From Anastrepha obliqua (taxonomy: Eukaryota; Arthropoda; Insecta; Diptera; Tephritidae): a DNA stretch of 64,000 nucleotides. The DNA is taken from the NCBI RefSeq assembly GCF_027943255.1, contig NC_072895.1, positions 70,682,001 to 70,746,000 of the forward strand, given 5' to 3'. The notes under the pieces are model-generated. The model was given only the letters and a program-made list of their open reading frames with translations, ran no database searches and was not told the DNA's origin. The position numbers and the translations under genes were made by a program. Positions 8,919-20,332 of this stretch are shown in pieces; within the stretch, counting starts at the first letter, position 1, and each line of letters starts with the position of its first letter.

Positions 8919-11429
8919 ATGTTTGAAACTTGTATGAAGTATAATAATAAAACGCTATTGCCTTTCTGCTTCCATTTTCGCAGAGGGCGACCTCATTCCT
9001 CCCTTTCTCTCTACTTCTAAAATACAACAATAGATCAGGGGGTATCAAATTTCAGTTGTCGCTGAACAAAGAACCTTTTATTATTGAATCATGTTCGTCC
9101 ACTCTGTCTTCTAAGCATAAGGGAAAATGGGGTTGCATTCGCTAGAGAATTGCATGTATACATGTACGAGTAAGGAACTGAACGGAAATTTCTAAGGAAT
9201 TTTTTTCATTTGCACATATGTATGTACATATGTTCACGATTGCTGTCATTTGAGTTGGGAATGCTCAGAAAAATAAAAAATTCAAAAATATAAAATAGAC
9301 TCCCGCCTTCGTTGATGCCCCATAAAACTCTATTCGGTAGTTTCAGAGATTGGCGAGTTCAAACAGAAAGGCAAACAAACATACAGACTTTACATTCCCT
9401 TCATCACCTTCGGTCATTCCTGAAATTTCAGGCACGGCATTATTTATTTATATTGCACGTTATAGGATATAAGTATATATAATACATACATATTTATACA
9501 TGCATTATAGTACAAATATCCACATACCCCTCTTGCATACAGCTAATTATCCTAGTCGATCGACCAATGCAATCAGTAACTTAGTGCCGAAATTCATTAC
9601 ATGTGGAAAATAATCAATACAAATTTTCGTCACTATCACAACCGATCATTTCAGCTACTTAAACACGTTTGCCCACTGTTGGAGCTATAACTCAAATGCA
9701 CTAACTCTTCACTCGCGACCTCACATATTCGCATTTTCTTAGCTGACTGGTATCTATAAACTTAATATAGCTATGGCTCAATTTCTAAAGCCTCAACATT
9801 CAATTACAAATGAGCAATATGTATATGCGTATATCTGTCTACATACATATGTACGTGCGTTAGTTGCAAACTATATTTGCACTGCTAATTAGTAGGAGAT
9901 TGGCATTTGCTCAGCGTGGCCAACAAAGAAAAGGTTACGAACAAAAAAAAAAAAATTAAAAGCCACGCCTAGACTACTAGAAGGATGAGCCACTAATTAA
10001 ATAAAGTCTGCCAGTGGTAAATACTCGTGACAGAGGAAAAGCACAAATAGCAGCACTCTCATATAAACACACATACCGCCATGCACAACTATCAAGCATG
10101 TTTAAACGAAAACAGTTTTCTTTTCAACCATTGTTTCTAAGTGAACTAAACGAGCATTAAAATGCCTTGAAATGTCAACAGGATCGCCTGGAGCGCTAGT
10201 GAATAACTAAACGAATGAGCGTAAATATAAAAAAAGTGAAAAAGAAAAGAAAAACCCAACACAGAAATGCTTGTTACTTTAGAGTGGGTACGTGCTTCCA
10301 TTTTAAGTTTATTTTTTCTTCTGCTAGCTTTTTGTGCATATTCCGTGCATCGCCTAGAGTTTTATAAAACAATAGCCTCTGATACGTTGGCTTCAGTTAT
10401 CGTGGTATTCGCCTTGGAAAAATTGCGACCCATATGAAAAAAAGCAATTAAAAATTAATTAGTCTCCTCATGCTGGCATGCAGCGCATAACTACGAGTAT
10501 GATTCCAGATGTAAGTTCATAAGTACGTACATATGTATGTCTGCTGCTATGTGGTGAATAGAGGAGTGCACGAAAGGCAGGAGACGAATATGCTGCATTT
10601 TAAATATCCGTCGGCTATTTAGCGAAAGCGGGCGTAGAAGAATAAGTATAGCCACGCGTGAGTACAACCATTAAGTTTTAGCTTATTGTGGGCGGATAAT
10701 AAAAATTTACGCTTGCGATATTGAGCTCTAAGAGTATGAGAGTAGGTGAATGAAATAATTGAAAGCTCTAAACTGAACGCTATTTGAAGGCCAGGCTAAC
10801 TTTATATCGAGATTGTGGAGGAAAGGAGATGTATGTATGGATATGAACGTATTATAAAGCTTAAGCTTATAAAACTAAATCACAAATGGTAATATATTTC
10901 TTCCAGAATTGGTAATATTGCTTTATATTCATTTCTAAATTTGTTTCTATTCATTCATCAAATTTTCTTTGATAAATCATTTGCCATAAAGTAACTTCTT
11001 ATGACCATTTTAAGAATATTTTTACTTTTCTATTACTTAAAAAAAACTATGTATTATGTATTCAGTTAGCAGCAATATATTTAGAACAAAACTAGCACAG
11101 TTCAATGTAACGCTAAATTCAAAGTATGACACATTTCAAACCAAATCTTTTATTCAGACCTCATGAGTGTTATGCCTTATAGAGAAAAATTGTCAAAAAA
11201 AAAAAAACAACTTATGAGAACTAAGCCAAATTTGTTTTTTGTTTTTTGTTTTTGTTTTTTGTTTCCAATTTATTACATCTGTCAACTTCCGACACTTAGT
11301 AATTTTTATAACAATTATGGAAATTTAAGCGTAACATTAAATCATTATTTAAAGTACATTTCTTTTTACAACATAAGAGGGATAATACAAATAAAAATTA
11401 TATGATATAAATGGAACAAAAAGTAGCGG
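8919..11429. other. Unassigned stretch with short CATA/TATG microsatellites
   Basis: Small runs such as ATATGTATGTACATATG near 9217 and 9843, common in fly DNA, are the only patterns. The plus-strand frame at 11163-11405 is driven by poly(A) and TTTTGTTTTT runs. No gene is supported. Confidence 0.55.
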
Positions 11430-12250
11430 TAAATTAGCCACCCACTTCTCATACAAATTGCGAATCGGAGCAAGTTTGTCGTTCATTCTTTGAGCCCTTC
11501 GATTGTCTCTGTCATAGAACCTCAAAACACGATTAATTTCAAGAAACCTGCCAAGTGACATTGTTGCACGGAATAATGGTCGGCCGTGCACTTCATCCCA
11601 GAGGTTTCGAATACTTTCTCCGTGTGAACGATATACTACTTAAAAAAATTAAATTTATGTCTTCATTTTAGCCATAAATATGGAAAATTATATTGATTTA
11701 ACTACCTGCTAAAATTAAAATACCCAAATATGCATCGAGTTCTATCTCATCTATTTTTTTATATCCAGCTCAAATTTTTTTTCGCCCTCTATATTGCTGA
11801 ATTGTATTATAATTTGCTTTAGTTGATACGTAAAGCATTGTTCGAATGATTCCTTGATAGTAGAAATACGATGTACTGCATATGCAGTAACTCCCTGTCT
11901 TCCGTGGATTATATTTTCTATTCTGGCCCTGCCACTTGTGTGCCCAACTGGTTCCATTGACCACTCAATAGCTCTATCCTTGCAATAATACATTGGAACA
12001 CTGCTTTCATTTTCCAATACAGGTACTGTATCGTCATCGTTATCAGAATCTAAATATTCGTCAGAAGATCATTCTGATTCAAATTGGTCCACTATATAAT
12101 CTTCATCCCCATCTTCACTACACTCATCAAAATCCTCATCATTGTCAATAATATGCTCTATTTGGCTTTGAGTCAGACGATTTGGCCTCTATATCAATAA
12201 TAATTAAATATTATAATAAAAATACTTACAGAAGCTTGGAATCTTTCCAT
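11430..12250 (-). pseudogene. piggyBac-like transposase, N-terminal third, with two apparent introns
   Basis: Exon 1 (12230-12250) reads MERFQAS and ends at GTAAGT. A 41-bp gap (12189-12229) ends in AG. Exon 2 (12188 to about 11706) opens RPNRLTQSQIEHIIDND, followed by the acidic stretch usual for piggyBac N-termini, one TGA at 12069-12071, then IEWSMEPVGH and AYAVHRIS, and, after a one-base slip near 11752, IELDAYLGILILAG. A second gap (11639-11705) begins GTAGTT and ends AAG. Exon 3 continues VVYRSHGESIRNLW, GRPLFRATMSLGRFLEI, LRFYDRDNRRAQR and DKLAPIRNLYEKW. Homology ends near 11430, before the catalytic Asp residues. piggyBac enzymes cut and paste at TTAA. The fragment cannot be active, but it documents the superfamily that could have moved the four TTAA MITEs here. 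Confidence 0.8.
11639..11705 (-). other. Candidate intron 2 of the piggyBac relic
   Basis: This 67-bp segment starts GTAGTT after GCAG and ends in TTTTTTTAAG. Removing it joins LILA to VVYRSHGES in phase, as the family alignment expects. The AT-rich interior and the pyrimidine run before AG fit a fly intron. Confidence 0.55.
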
Positions 12251-12416
12251 TTTTATAAGAATTTAACAAATACAAGCTTTTGCAGCAAAAACCTTCCACA
12301 AAAAAGGCGCGAAATATACACTTTATATGTAAAACAGCTGATAATCACCGAATGACTCGAAGGTGCGCACGTAAGTTTTGATGTTACCACCTGTTTATTA
12401 AATCAAAATCATTTTT

Positions 12417-12629
12417 TTATGCTTTTTCTATTGGCTTTATGTCAATACACAAAGTCATGAAAGGAAATTGTGAAATGTTGTTAATATTAGCAGATATGAT
12501 GAAATTCAACAAAAAAATCTCATTAAACGACAGGAATGTAACAGAAGGGTTAAGGTTTGGTTTGCTTGCTGCCCATAATTCGATGCCATATTTCCAGATC
12601 AGAGTTATAAGAGTTTTGTAGATTAACAA
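12417..12629 (-). pseudogene. Jockey-like LINE, C-terminal tail after RT
   Basis: The 70-codon frame LIYKTLITLIWKYGIELWAA is the post-RT block (YK.LI.P...YGI.LWG in the clade) in a different frame from the RT ORF. It ends with a stop followed by an A-rich run on the minus strand, which may be the old 3' end. Confidence 0.65.
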
Positions 12630-12730
12630 TTTATTACCAAATGAAAGTCGTTGTTTGCATCTGTGTTTAACTTCATTTCTCTTTTGAAATACATGCTCCT
12701 TCCAGGTCAGTTTGGAATCAATTATTATGC

Positions 12731-13574
12731 CTAAATATTATATTTAGCTTTTGTATCATATTTAATGATTTTATTATTTATAGTCAATATTTGTGGATCA
12801 TACTTTCTCTTTGTGTACATTACTTGGATAGTTTTAACTGTGTTAATTTCGATTCCCCATGTATTGAGCCAGACCAGCGTTGTGTTAAGTAGATGTTGTA
12901 GTTTATTTGTGGCAACATTTCTGTTTTTGTGAGAGGTCATTAAAACGGTGTCAACAGCAAAAGTTGCAATGATGCTATTGTCACTTGGGCAGGGTATATC
13001 ATGTGTACAGATAATGTGTAAGAGTGGCCTCAAAACGCTTCCTTGGGAAACACCTGCTTCCATACGTAGTACATCGGAGCATTCGTCCTGATATTTAACA
13101 TACAAATATTTTTCATTAAGGTAACTCCGCAAAAGTAGATGATAGTCACTTGGAAGTATTTTTTTTAATTTGTGCAGTAGTCCGGGATGCCATACACTGT
13201 CATAGGCCTTAGCCACGTCAAGATAGACTGCGACGCAATAATTTTTGTTGTCAATCTCCTTTTGTATTTTGTTTGTTACTCTGTGTACCTGTTGTATCGT
13301 TGAATGTTTCCGCCGAAAGCCAAATTGATGAGAAGGAATGTTAGATTTTATTAGAGGATCAAGGCGGTCATAAGTCAGTTGTTTAAATAGCTTCGACAAA
13401 ATAGGCAAGAGGCTTATCGGCCTATACGATGAAGGCTTGTTGGCATCTATATTTGGTTTTGGCAGAGCAATTATTTCAGAAACTTTCCAAGGCAAAGGCA
13501 AATATAATATTTCAGTCTTATTGACGAGTTAAATATATTCGTTAGATGCTTAATTCCATTGCCGGGTAAATTCT
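12731..13574 (-). pseudogene. Jockey-like LINE reverse transcriptase
   Basis: The RT begins with PGYDRINGQIIKNLPG near 13610, then the open frame gives WKVSEIIALPKPN, YRPISLLPILSKLFKQL, GFRRKHSTIQQVHR, motif A VYLDVAKAYDSVWH (residues 92-105 of the ORF from 13501) and motif B EAGVSQGSVLRPLL (148-161). Motif C, normally YADDT, reads FAVDT (181-185), so the first of the paired catalytic Asp residues is Val. With the truncated 5' end, this copy cannot retrotranspose. The first ORF residues come from a frameshifted join around 13501. Confidence 0.88.
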
Positions 13575-14390
13575 TTATGATTTGTCCATTAATTCTGTCG
13601 TAGCCTGGAATTTTTTATTGTTTATATTCTTAATTTTTGTCAGTATTTCATGTGTGGTCACTTTTCTGATTTTTCCACTTTTGAATTCGAATGTATCAGG
13701 TAAGTTATTTTGTTGCCTATTTTTTGGATTGTAGAAAGTATTTTTGAAGTGTTTCGCAAGTGTGCAATCTTTGGCCACATGTGTTTTTGCCCACTTATTA
13801 TTTTCGGCAAGAATTGCATGTTGGTGAAGTGTTATTTTGTTAATGTTCTGCGTCGCTTCCCATAGTGAGAATTTGTCATTTTTTGTAGGGCCGAAATTTG
13901 AAAGATAAGATTGTACCTTTTTATTTTCAAATTCCTTTAACATCTGTTTAATATCTTTAGTCATTCTGTTTAAAATTGTTTTGTCGTCTGGATGTCTTGT
14001 TGTTTGCCATTGTTTCCTTCGTTTTCTTTTAAGTTTTATCTTCTGTCTAATATAGACCGGAATATATTTTCTTTTGGTTGTGTATTTGACTGTTGGTGTT
14101 GATGAGGTTATTGCGTGAATAATTAGATTGGTGAAAAACGCAATAGCGCCGTCGATTTGTTCTTCCGTTTTAAGTGGTACATTGCAGTCAATTGCGTCTA
14201 ATAGTTACTCGGAAAATTTACCAGTCTGTGTTTTTATTGTATAATTTTAAGAAATGTACTTGGGACTCAAGAGTTGTTTGATACCATAAAAATATTGGAG
14301 AATGATCAAGTCGAAGTTACGTTTAATTGTGAGTTGATTTCTATATACACTTTTGTACATAAAAAAGTCGCTACATTTAACATTTTTTTT
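13575..14390 (-). pseudogene. Jockey-like LINE: endonuclease end and EN-RT linker
   Basis: The start reads SDFFMYKSVYRNQL and, after a slip, LDHSPIFL; this is the SDHSP motif of APE-type endonucleases with Ser changed to Leu. Then come LLDAIDCNVPLKTEEQID, IKLKRKRRKQWQTTRHPDD and an open frame (13575-13964) with KDIKQMLKEFENKK and the helix-rich linker up to KIRKVTTHEILTKIKNINN. The endonuclease nicks the target to prime reverse transcription. Its catalytic Asp/Asn motifs upstream are missing. Confidence 0.7.
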
Positions 14391-15952
14391 ATTTACAAAC
14401 GATTGAAACAACTGCAAAAAGTTAATTTGTTTAATCGTTTTGATTTTTGATTTTATGTAATTACGAGATGGAAAGAGTTAAAAGTTCATACAGCGATACA
14501 TATTGAACACTCAAAATGTGTGAAATAATTTAAGAGATGTGAATGAGTGTCGTCGATTTTCCTTTTTAGTTTAGTCCGAGAAACCTAATGAATTGAACTG
14601 TAAAACTAAAAAGCTAATTAATCTATATCAGTAAAGTGACCTTAGTATTCACAAATAGTTTTGTTTAGTTACAATAATTTTCGAAAAGTCTCATGGCTTC
14701 TACATTTATGTGAAAATAAGTGTACATAAATAATTACAATTTCAGCTTTAACCCTGTTCTTTCAATATATGCCCTCGTTCCGACCTTGTATACTACCCCG
14801 TAGCCGTACAAATGAGAACAGCGAATGTATGAAAAGGTAAAGTATGACACCTCGGTGATTCAGGCAAGTTAGAGGAAAACCTGCTTTCAAACTTTCAATT
14901 ATTTCATTAATAATAAATATTTAAATGCGAATACTTGCTTGCATCTTCCAGCAAAATCAAGGTAATGTGGAATATACTTTCAAAGTCACACACACACAGA
15001 CATGGATGTGCATATATGACACATAACAACCTATTAATAATATCCATTTTAAGTTAATAAATTATAGCCACTTAATGCAACTACTGCCAGAAGAGATTAA
15101 ACTTTAAAATAACTTTGAATAACTAACTAACTAAATAACCAACTAATAGTATTTACGATGAGTAAATATTGTACATACATAATGTATGTGCATACATACC
15201 CTGCAGGGAAAGCACTAGTTGTGAACTATTTAGAATACTACCAGTTCATTTTTTAGTTCAACTAGTTCGCTTACTATCCTTTCTCCCTGTTAGCAAGTGA
15301 TACTTTTAAAATGGTGATGCCCTGTCAGTTGTTCAGCTAAGTATCGGCAAAAAATCAGTTAAAATACCAGTTCATACTAATCAGAGAAAGTTCTAATGTA
15401 ACCAGTTTCAGACCAGTTAAAATATAAACAAGCCATCCATTTCAATCCATTTGCAACATTTTAAAATATTCAACTTCATATTCAAAGTTTCTATAGAATT
15501 AGTTTTTCTCAAAACTAAATGTAACTGCATTCAGGTACAATAATTAGTGAAACATTCAAAAAATGCTTCAAACTTACACCATAAACACACAAAATTAAAA
15601 AGAATTCTTTACAAAAACTAATAAAAAAATACTATATAGTTTAAGGTATTTACTTACAAAAATAAATAAAGTTAATACCAGATTAACATACATAACAATT
15701 TCATGTACCTGAGTATTGTAATAGCCCTTTTCGGGAAAACCCGTTTCTTCTCAATTGAAGTGCTTTTCTTAATTGCTAGCTTAGTAGACATTCCGAAACA
15801 AAATACATTAACTAAATACATATGTATGTATCTACATGTATCTTGATATGATGCAAAAGTTCATTAAAGTTAAGTGTAATAAATTTCGTCGTTATAATTA
15901 ATTAATTAATTGGTACCCATTATATGAAATATTCTAGCCAAGAAGTGAGTAC
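14391..15952. other. Unassigned AT-rich stretch
   Basis: It holds a short CA run (about 14989), CATA-type microsatellite bits (15170) and several scattered ACCAGTT/AACTAGTT words between 15220 and 15425. No coding potential seen. Confidence 0.55.
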
Positions 15953-16030
15953 TATTAGGTGCGCAACTAAGTTATCGCTGTTTATTTGATGAAAATACAA
16001 CTTTATTCTGAAAGAATTGTTACAAGTGAA

Positions 16031-17383
16031 TCATTGAAAGTGTTGCCCATCGCTGGGTACTACTTTTTCCCATTTTTTTGGTAAATATCGTATGCCGTCG
16101 CGGTAAAACTATTCACCTTTTGAGGCTATCCACGGATCAAGCCATTTTTTGATGCCTTCATATGAATGGAACTGCTGGTCAGCTAGACCATATGCCACCG
16201 ATCGGAACAGGTGACAATCGGAAGGCGCAATATCTGGAGAATATGGCGGCTGGGGTAGGATTTCCATCTCAGTATTTCTAGGTAGGTTTTAACGGGTTTG
16301 CCTAAGTGAGGCCGAGCGTTTTCATGCTGTAGAATCACTTTCATGCCTCTCCACCTATAGGGGCCCCTTCTCGCGCAGTGCTCGGTTCAATCGTATCAAT
16401 TGAAGTCGATACTGATCCTCAGTGATGGGTTCGCTTGTTTTTAACAGTTCATAATAAATAACACTAACTTGGTCCCACCAAATACATAGCATAACATTCG
16501 CAACGTGAATATTCGGCCGAGGCGACGACGTAGAAGCGTGACCGAGCAGTCCCAATCACTTTATTTTCTTTGGATTGCTTTAATGAATCCATTTTTCCTC
16601 ACCCGTCAGGATGCAGTGAAGAAAACCCTTCCTTTTTTTGCCGCTGGAGTAGTTGTTCACAGGCGAAAAAACGACGTTCAACATTCCATGGTTCTAACTT
16701 ATAAGGCACCTAAGACTCCTGTTTCTGAATCATTCCCAAGGCATGCACTCGCTTGGAAATGGTTTGGCGCGTAACTCCTAATACTGAAACAAGCTCGTCT
16801 TGCGTTTGACACGCATTCTCATTGAACAATGCTTCCAATTCAGCGGCTTCGAAGGTTTTTGGCCTTCCTTCACGGGGACGGTCGTCAATATTAAAATCAC
16901 CATCTTTGAAGCGAAGGAACCCATCTCGGAACGTTGCTTCACTTAAAGCTGCATCTCCATAAACTTTTTGTAGCTCTCGATGCACTTCAGCCGCCGAGGA
17001 AAATCAACACTTCCCGCAAATGGCGATTATTTATATGTACATAATTGGCGCGTACACCTTCTTTTGGGTGTTTGGCCGAGCTCCTCCTTCTATTCGTGGC
17101 GTGCGTTTTGATGTTGTTGCACAAATGGAGGGACTTACAGCTTTAAGCCGACTCCGAACGGCAGATATCTTTATGAGGAGCTTTTTCATGGCAGAAATAC
17201 TCTCGGAGGTTTGCCATTGCCTGCCGAGGGGCGACGGCTATTAGAAAAATATTTTGCTTAATTTTGGTATTTCACCGAGATTCGAGCCGACGTTCTCTCT
17301 GTGAATTGTGAATGGTAGTCACGCACCAACCCATTCGGCTACGGCGGCCGCAAATGACGATTATTCGGCACAAAATCAGACAT
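16031..17383 (-). pseudogene. DD34D mariner transposase, mellifera-type (M1)
   Basis: Starting at the ATG at 17381-17383 the family protein begins MSDFVPNN; the SINE lies only a few codons inside. Past it, HRELQKVYGDAALSEATFRDGF and GRPKTFEAAELEALFNENA form the helix-turn-helix half, and LIRLNRALREKGPL and YRLQL lie in the catalytic half. The first catalytic box reads GEEKWIH where the family has GDEKW, so the first Asp is Glu, followed shortly by a TAA for Y. Several frameshifts follow. The reading ends at TGA 16031-16033 after a GQHFQ-like end. Mariner transposases bind the inverted repeats and cut at TA; this one is inactive. Subfamily assignment is from remembered consensus. Confidence 0.85.
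17032..17349 (-). mobile_element. tRNA-derived SINE, copy 2, nested in mariner M1
   Basis: Reading minus from 17349 the head is tRNA-like: box A TAGCCGAATGGGTTGG and box B GGCTCGAATCTCGG, the internal promoter of RNA polymerase III. A body of about 230 bp and a tail ending ...CGCCAATTAT follow. The insertion is bracketed by GCAAATGGCGATTATT (17016-17031) and GCAAATGACGATTATT (17350-17365), a 16-bp target-site duplication with one mismatch, as made by LINE machinery. It is essentially full length, about 318 bp. Confidence 0.9.
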
Positions 17384-17565
17384 TTTCACAAAGCCAAAAG
17401 TATAGGTACTCGTATGATACCAAAAAAAAAATCACTAATGTGGTGAACCAGATTGTTTTCCATATGCCTAAGCTTGGTTTATGACATTTAGGTTATGTTA
17501 GAACCGACTAGCACACACTGCTGGCGGCACACACAAATAGCGGGAACCTCGTTGCGCACCTAATA

Positions 17566-18412
17566 TTTTAGGGGCAAAAAGCAAAGCGTAAGAAGTTGGT
17601 CAAAAGTAAGGTGAAATTTTAATATAATAATATAATATAATTTAATGTTTGAAGTTTATTTCATGCAAATGTTGACCGCGACTGCGCTTCAAATGGTCCA
17701 TCCGCGTAGTCCAATTTTGGCATACTCTTTCCAATGTTTCGGCCGGTAGCTCACATATAAATGGCTTTAATGTTGTCTTCCAAGGCATTAATTGAAGCAG
17801 GCTTATCTGAATAGACATGAGCTTTAACATAGCCCCACAAAAAATAGTCTAAAGGCGTTATATCACACGATCTGGGTGGCCAATTGACAGGTCCCGAACG
17901 TGAAATAAAATGATCACCGAACTCTGTACGCTGTTACGCACCAGCTGTATTTTGAAAGGCTTCACACCTAAATCCTTTCGCAAAATGTTTCACGTTGTTG
18001 AGTAACAGAGGCCCAATTGCTGCGAACGGCGACGAATCGATAATTGATGGTCATCATTAAGACTGGCCGATACAGCTGCGATATTTTCGTCAGTTCGCAC
18101 TCTACGTAAGCGTATTGGTGGTTTGATGTCCAATAATGTAAATTTGGTTCTAAATTTAGTCACAATAGCTCGAATAGCCGTTTCAGTGGGTCGATTAAAC
18201 TGACCATAAAATAGAAGAAGCGCGCGATAAACTTTCTTAACAGAACCCGCATTTTTATAATAAAATTCAATGATTTGCAAGCGTTGTTCGTTTGCAAGAC
18301 GATTCGTGGTTAAATTATGGGCTAAACTGAAGATGTTTGACAGTGAAACAAAACACGAAACGTGCGTCAGCTGTTTAAACCAATTGTTTAAAAAGATAAT
18401 AGCTAAAAAATC
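17566..18412 (-). mobile_element. DD41D (rosa-like) mariner, deleted copy E
   Basis: Same lineage as copy A. The right end stops at AGCTAAAAAATCA, a few bases short of the expected end, and the left terminal repeat is not recognisable, so the copy is broken at both ends. It lies immediately beside mariner M1. The stretch 17571-17620 contains GGGCAAAAAG and, further on, AAAGTAAGGTGAAATTT, words also found in the terminal repeat of the mariner at 56.1 kb; this may be a relic end of that family. Confidence 0.72.
17642..18346 (-). pseudogene. DD41D mariner transposase (copy E), deleted in the middle
   Basis: The N-terminal half is well kept: NRLANEQRLQIIEFYYKNAG, AIRAIVTKFRTKFTLLD, IKPPIRLRRVRTDENIAAV and SIRRRSQQLGLCYSTT, then a stop and WNILRKDLGVKPFKIQL-like text. 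The start codon is ACG where the family has ATG. The frame then jumps to the block DHFISRSGPVNWPPRSCD and PLDYFLWG with the normal C-terminus ending LHEINFKH. The deleted middle carries the first and second catalytic Asp. Copy E keeps the half that copy A has lost, and FISR is retained here, supporting the DD41D spacing. Confidence 0.82.
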
Positions 18413-20330
18413 ATAGAGTCCTAACTGCTTGTTCAAGACTTCTAAAAGTGGTTTAGCCACAGAAAGCAGTTTTTCTTTTTATTACAAATAATTCTAAATT
18501 TGGAGAAGAAAAAGAACAAATTTTGGTACCGCATGTGCTGGCTATATTTTATAAAGCACGCTAAACTTTCAGGCATAGTAAATGGAGAGTTTAGGTATAA
18601 TTTATTTACTGCTGTCTTCCCGCACTTTTTTTTGTTAAGATGACATTTTTCGAGTTTGTGAATGGTTTAATTCAACGTAAGTGGCAAAAAGTAAATCCAG
18701 TGGCAGTAAAAAAATGTAAGGTCTAGATCGCACTACCAGTTACGTCTATGAGTGCTCACTCAATAAAAATTGGTAATAATTCATCCAAACCATGCGCAAA
18801 GAAAATAGTATTTAGAGATGCGGTGCATAGCCCACATGGTTCTGATGTTTATTTTATATGACTTTAAAGGCAGTCTTCTAAAAAGTCAATTTTAAAGAAG
18901 TCGTATAATTCCTACATTTACATCATTACAGAAATTGCAGCCCATTTTTAAAATCGGCATCATTTCGTCTTAAGGCGGGATCCCTGGAAAAGCTACACAT
19001 TGTGAAATAGGCTGATAGGGCAGATGAACCCTATTGTACACCATTTTGTTTGTGAACTATTCCATACACATGTTTTGTGGTAAAGCTGTCGAAACCACGC
19101 TGATATAAAAAAAAATATTCGCTGTACAGAAATAGATTCTACGCAGCCATGACATAGATATGAAAAGGCACCTGCTTTGCGTGAGGTCATATGCACATGC
19201 ATACATATTTATAAAAATATAAATTTGAGCTTTAACTAGCTTGCACTCATGTGAAAATACAGCAATGCACCACAGCTTAATAATCAGTCCGTTAGTTGAT
19301 TTGCAGGTAACTCATTGCAAATGTTTGTGCTGCGACAACACAGCAAGTAAAATATTGCACACAACATATCACCAATAAATAAAACCTCTGTATTGGCATT
19401 CGCTGGCGTAGAAAATTTCACGTACTCGCACATTTTATGTGATTGTACTATATTTGTAATCGCATGTGTGTGTCTAGTGTCTAAGTATGTGCATATGCGT
19501 GGATATGTGACTTCTATACGAGTACACATGCAAGTATATAACATAGTGCTGCCAGAGGCATTTGCCGCTAAATGGCAACATTTTGGTGTTGCCTGTCTAA
19601 GCTACAAGTTTTTTTTTTTTGGTTATTTTACACTAATTTGAAACTTGTTTTAATTAATGTTTGCTATAATTTTGGGATTGATGTTTAATTATGTTTTCTT
19701 CACTGTTCACACTGCATGAATCTCCTTCTTTAGTTCATTGAGATAATCTTTATATTTTACACTTGTAGCATAAAGTCCCAAAATATGGGTGTACGCTAAT
19801 TATTACGCACGCAATGCTCCGATTATGTTTCGAAGCCAGTCTCTTCTATAAGGTTTATTTGTACATAAATTGCGGTTCCACATTTGAAATATTTATTTAT
19901 TAGCCAAAATGTGCTAAAAATTCGTGAAACTAATTTTTAAACTGCAAAAAGTCAAAAAGTATTCAACCGATTGAATCATTGTTTTCTTAGTATGAAACCT
20001 TGAAATGTTTACCATCATTTTGCAGTCACAAAATTTATCAAATATTTCCTGTTTGTATTAAAATTTTGGAAACAAAAGGAGGAATTTTACAAAAATTGAT
20101 GGTTTTTGTGTACATTTGCTGTTTGCCAAACTCCAATAAGCCAGATAAGAGGGAATAACTAAGCAAAGCTAAGACGAAAAATATATGCCCCTTATTTCTA
20201 CTTTATATCCGTTGGGTTATTATTTTGTTGCGCGCTACGCCTATGCATACAGATCGTTATACTTTGTCTTATGACGTGGTGGGTTAATTTGAAACTAAAC
20301 TTCGGACATGGTCTAAACAATCTTAACATA
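18413..20330. other. Unassigned stretch
   Basis: Two overlapping antisense frames near 19284-19641 are not convincing, and no repeat ends were found. Confidence 0.5.
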
Positions 20331-20332
20331 TA

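Larger units (their letters stand above)
12417..14390 (-). mobile_element. Jockey-like LINE, 5'-truncated and decayed
   Basis: On minus the order is: endonuclease C-terminus (about 14390-14210), linker, reverse transcriptase, C-terminal tail (ends 12417). There is no gag and only the last endonuclease motif, so the copy is 5'-truncated, as is usual for LINE insertions. Frameshifts and stops interrupt it. Its linker resembles the region where the Jockey element at 61-63.6 kb breaks off, so the two may be complementary pieces of related elements. Confidence 0.82.
15955..17563 (-). mobile_element. Mellifera-type mariner M1, split by a SINE
   Basis: The ends TTAGGTGCGCAACTAAG and the inverse of TTAGGTGCGCAACGAGG are near-identical terminal inverted repeats flanked by TA (15953-15954 and 17564-17565). 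Without the SINE and its duplicated target the element is about 1275 bp, the normal size of a mariner. The transposase is on minus. Two sister copies lie at 29.9 and 36.3 kb. Confidence 0.9.

Noticed and set aside
17270..17349. tRNA gene
   Set aside because: The A and B boxes belong to the SINE head; arms cannot all pair as a tRNA and a SINE body follows. The same applies to the other SINE heads at 7.2, 59.2 and 62.9 kb.
19284..19641. Overlapping frames on both strands
   Set aside because: Each is the shadow of the other, with microsatellite-like composition and no recognisable motif.
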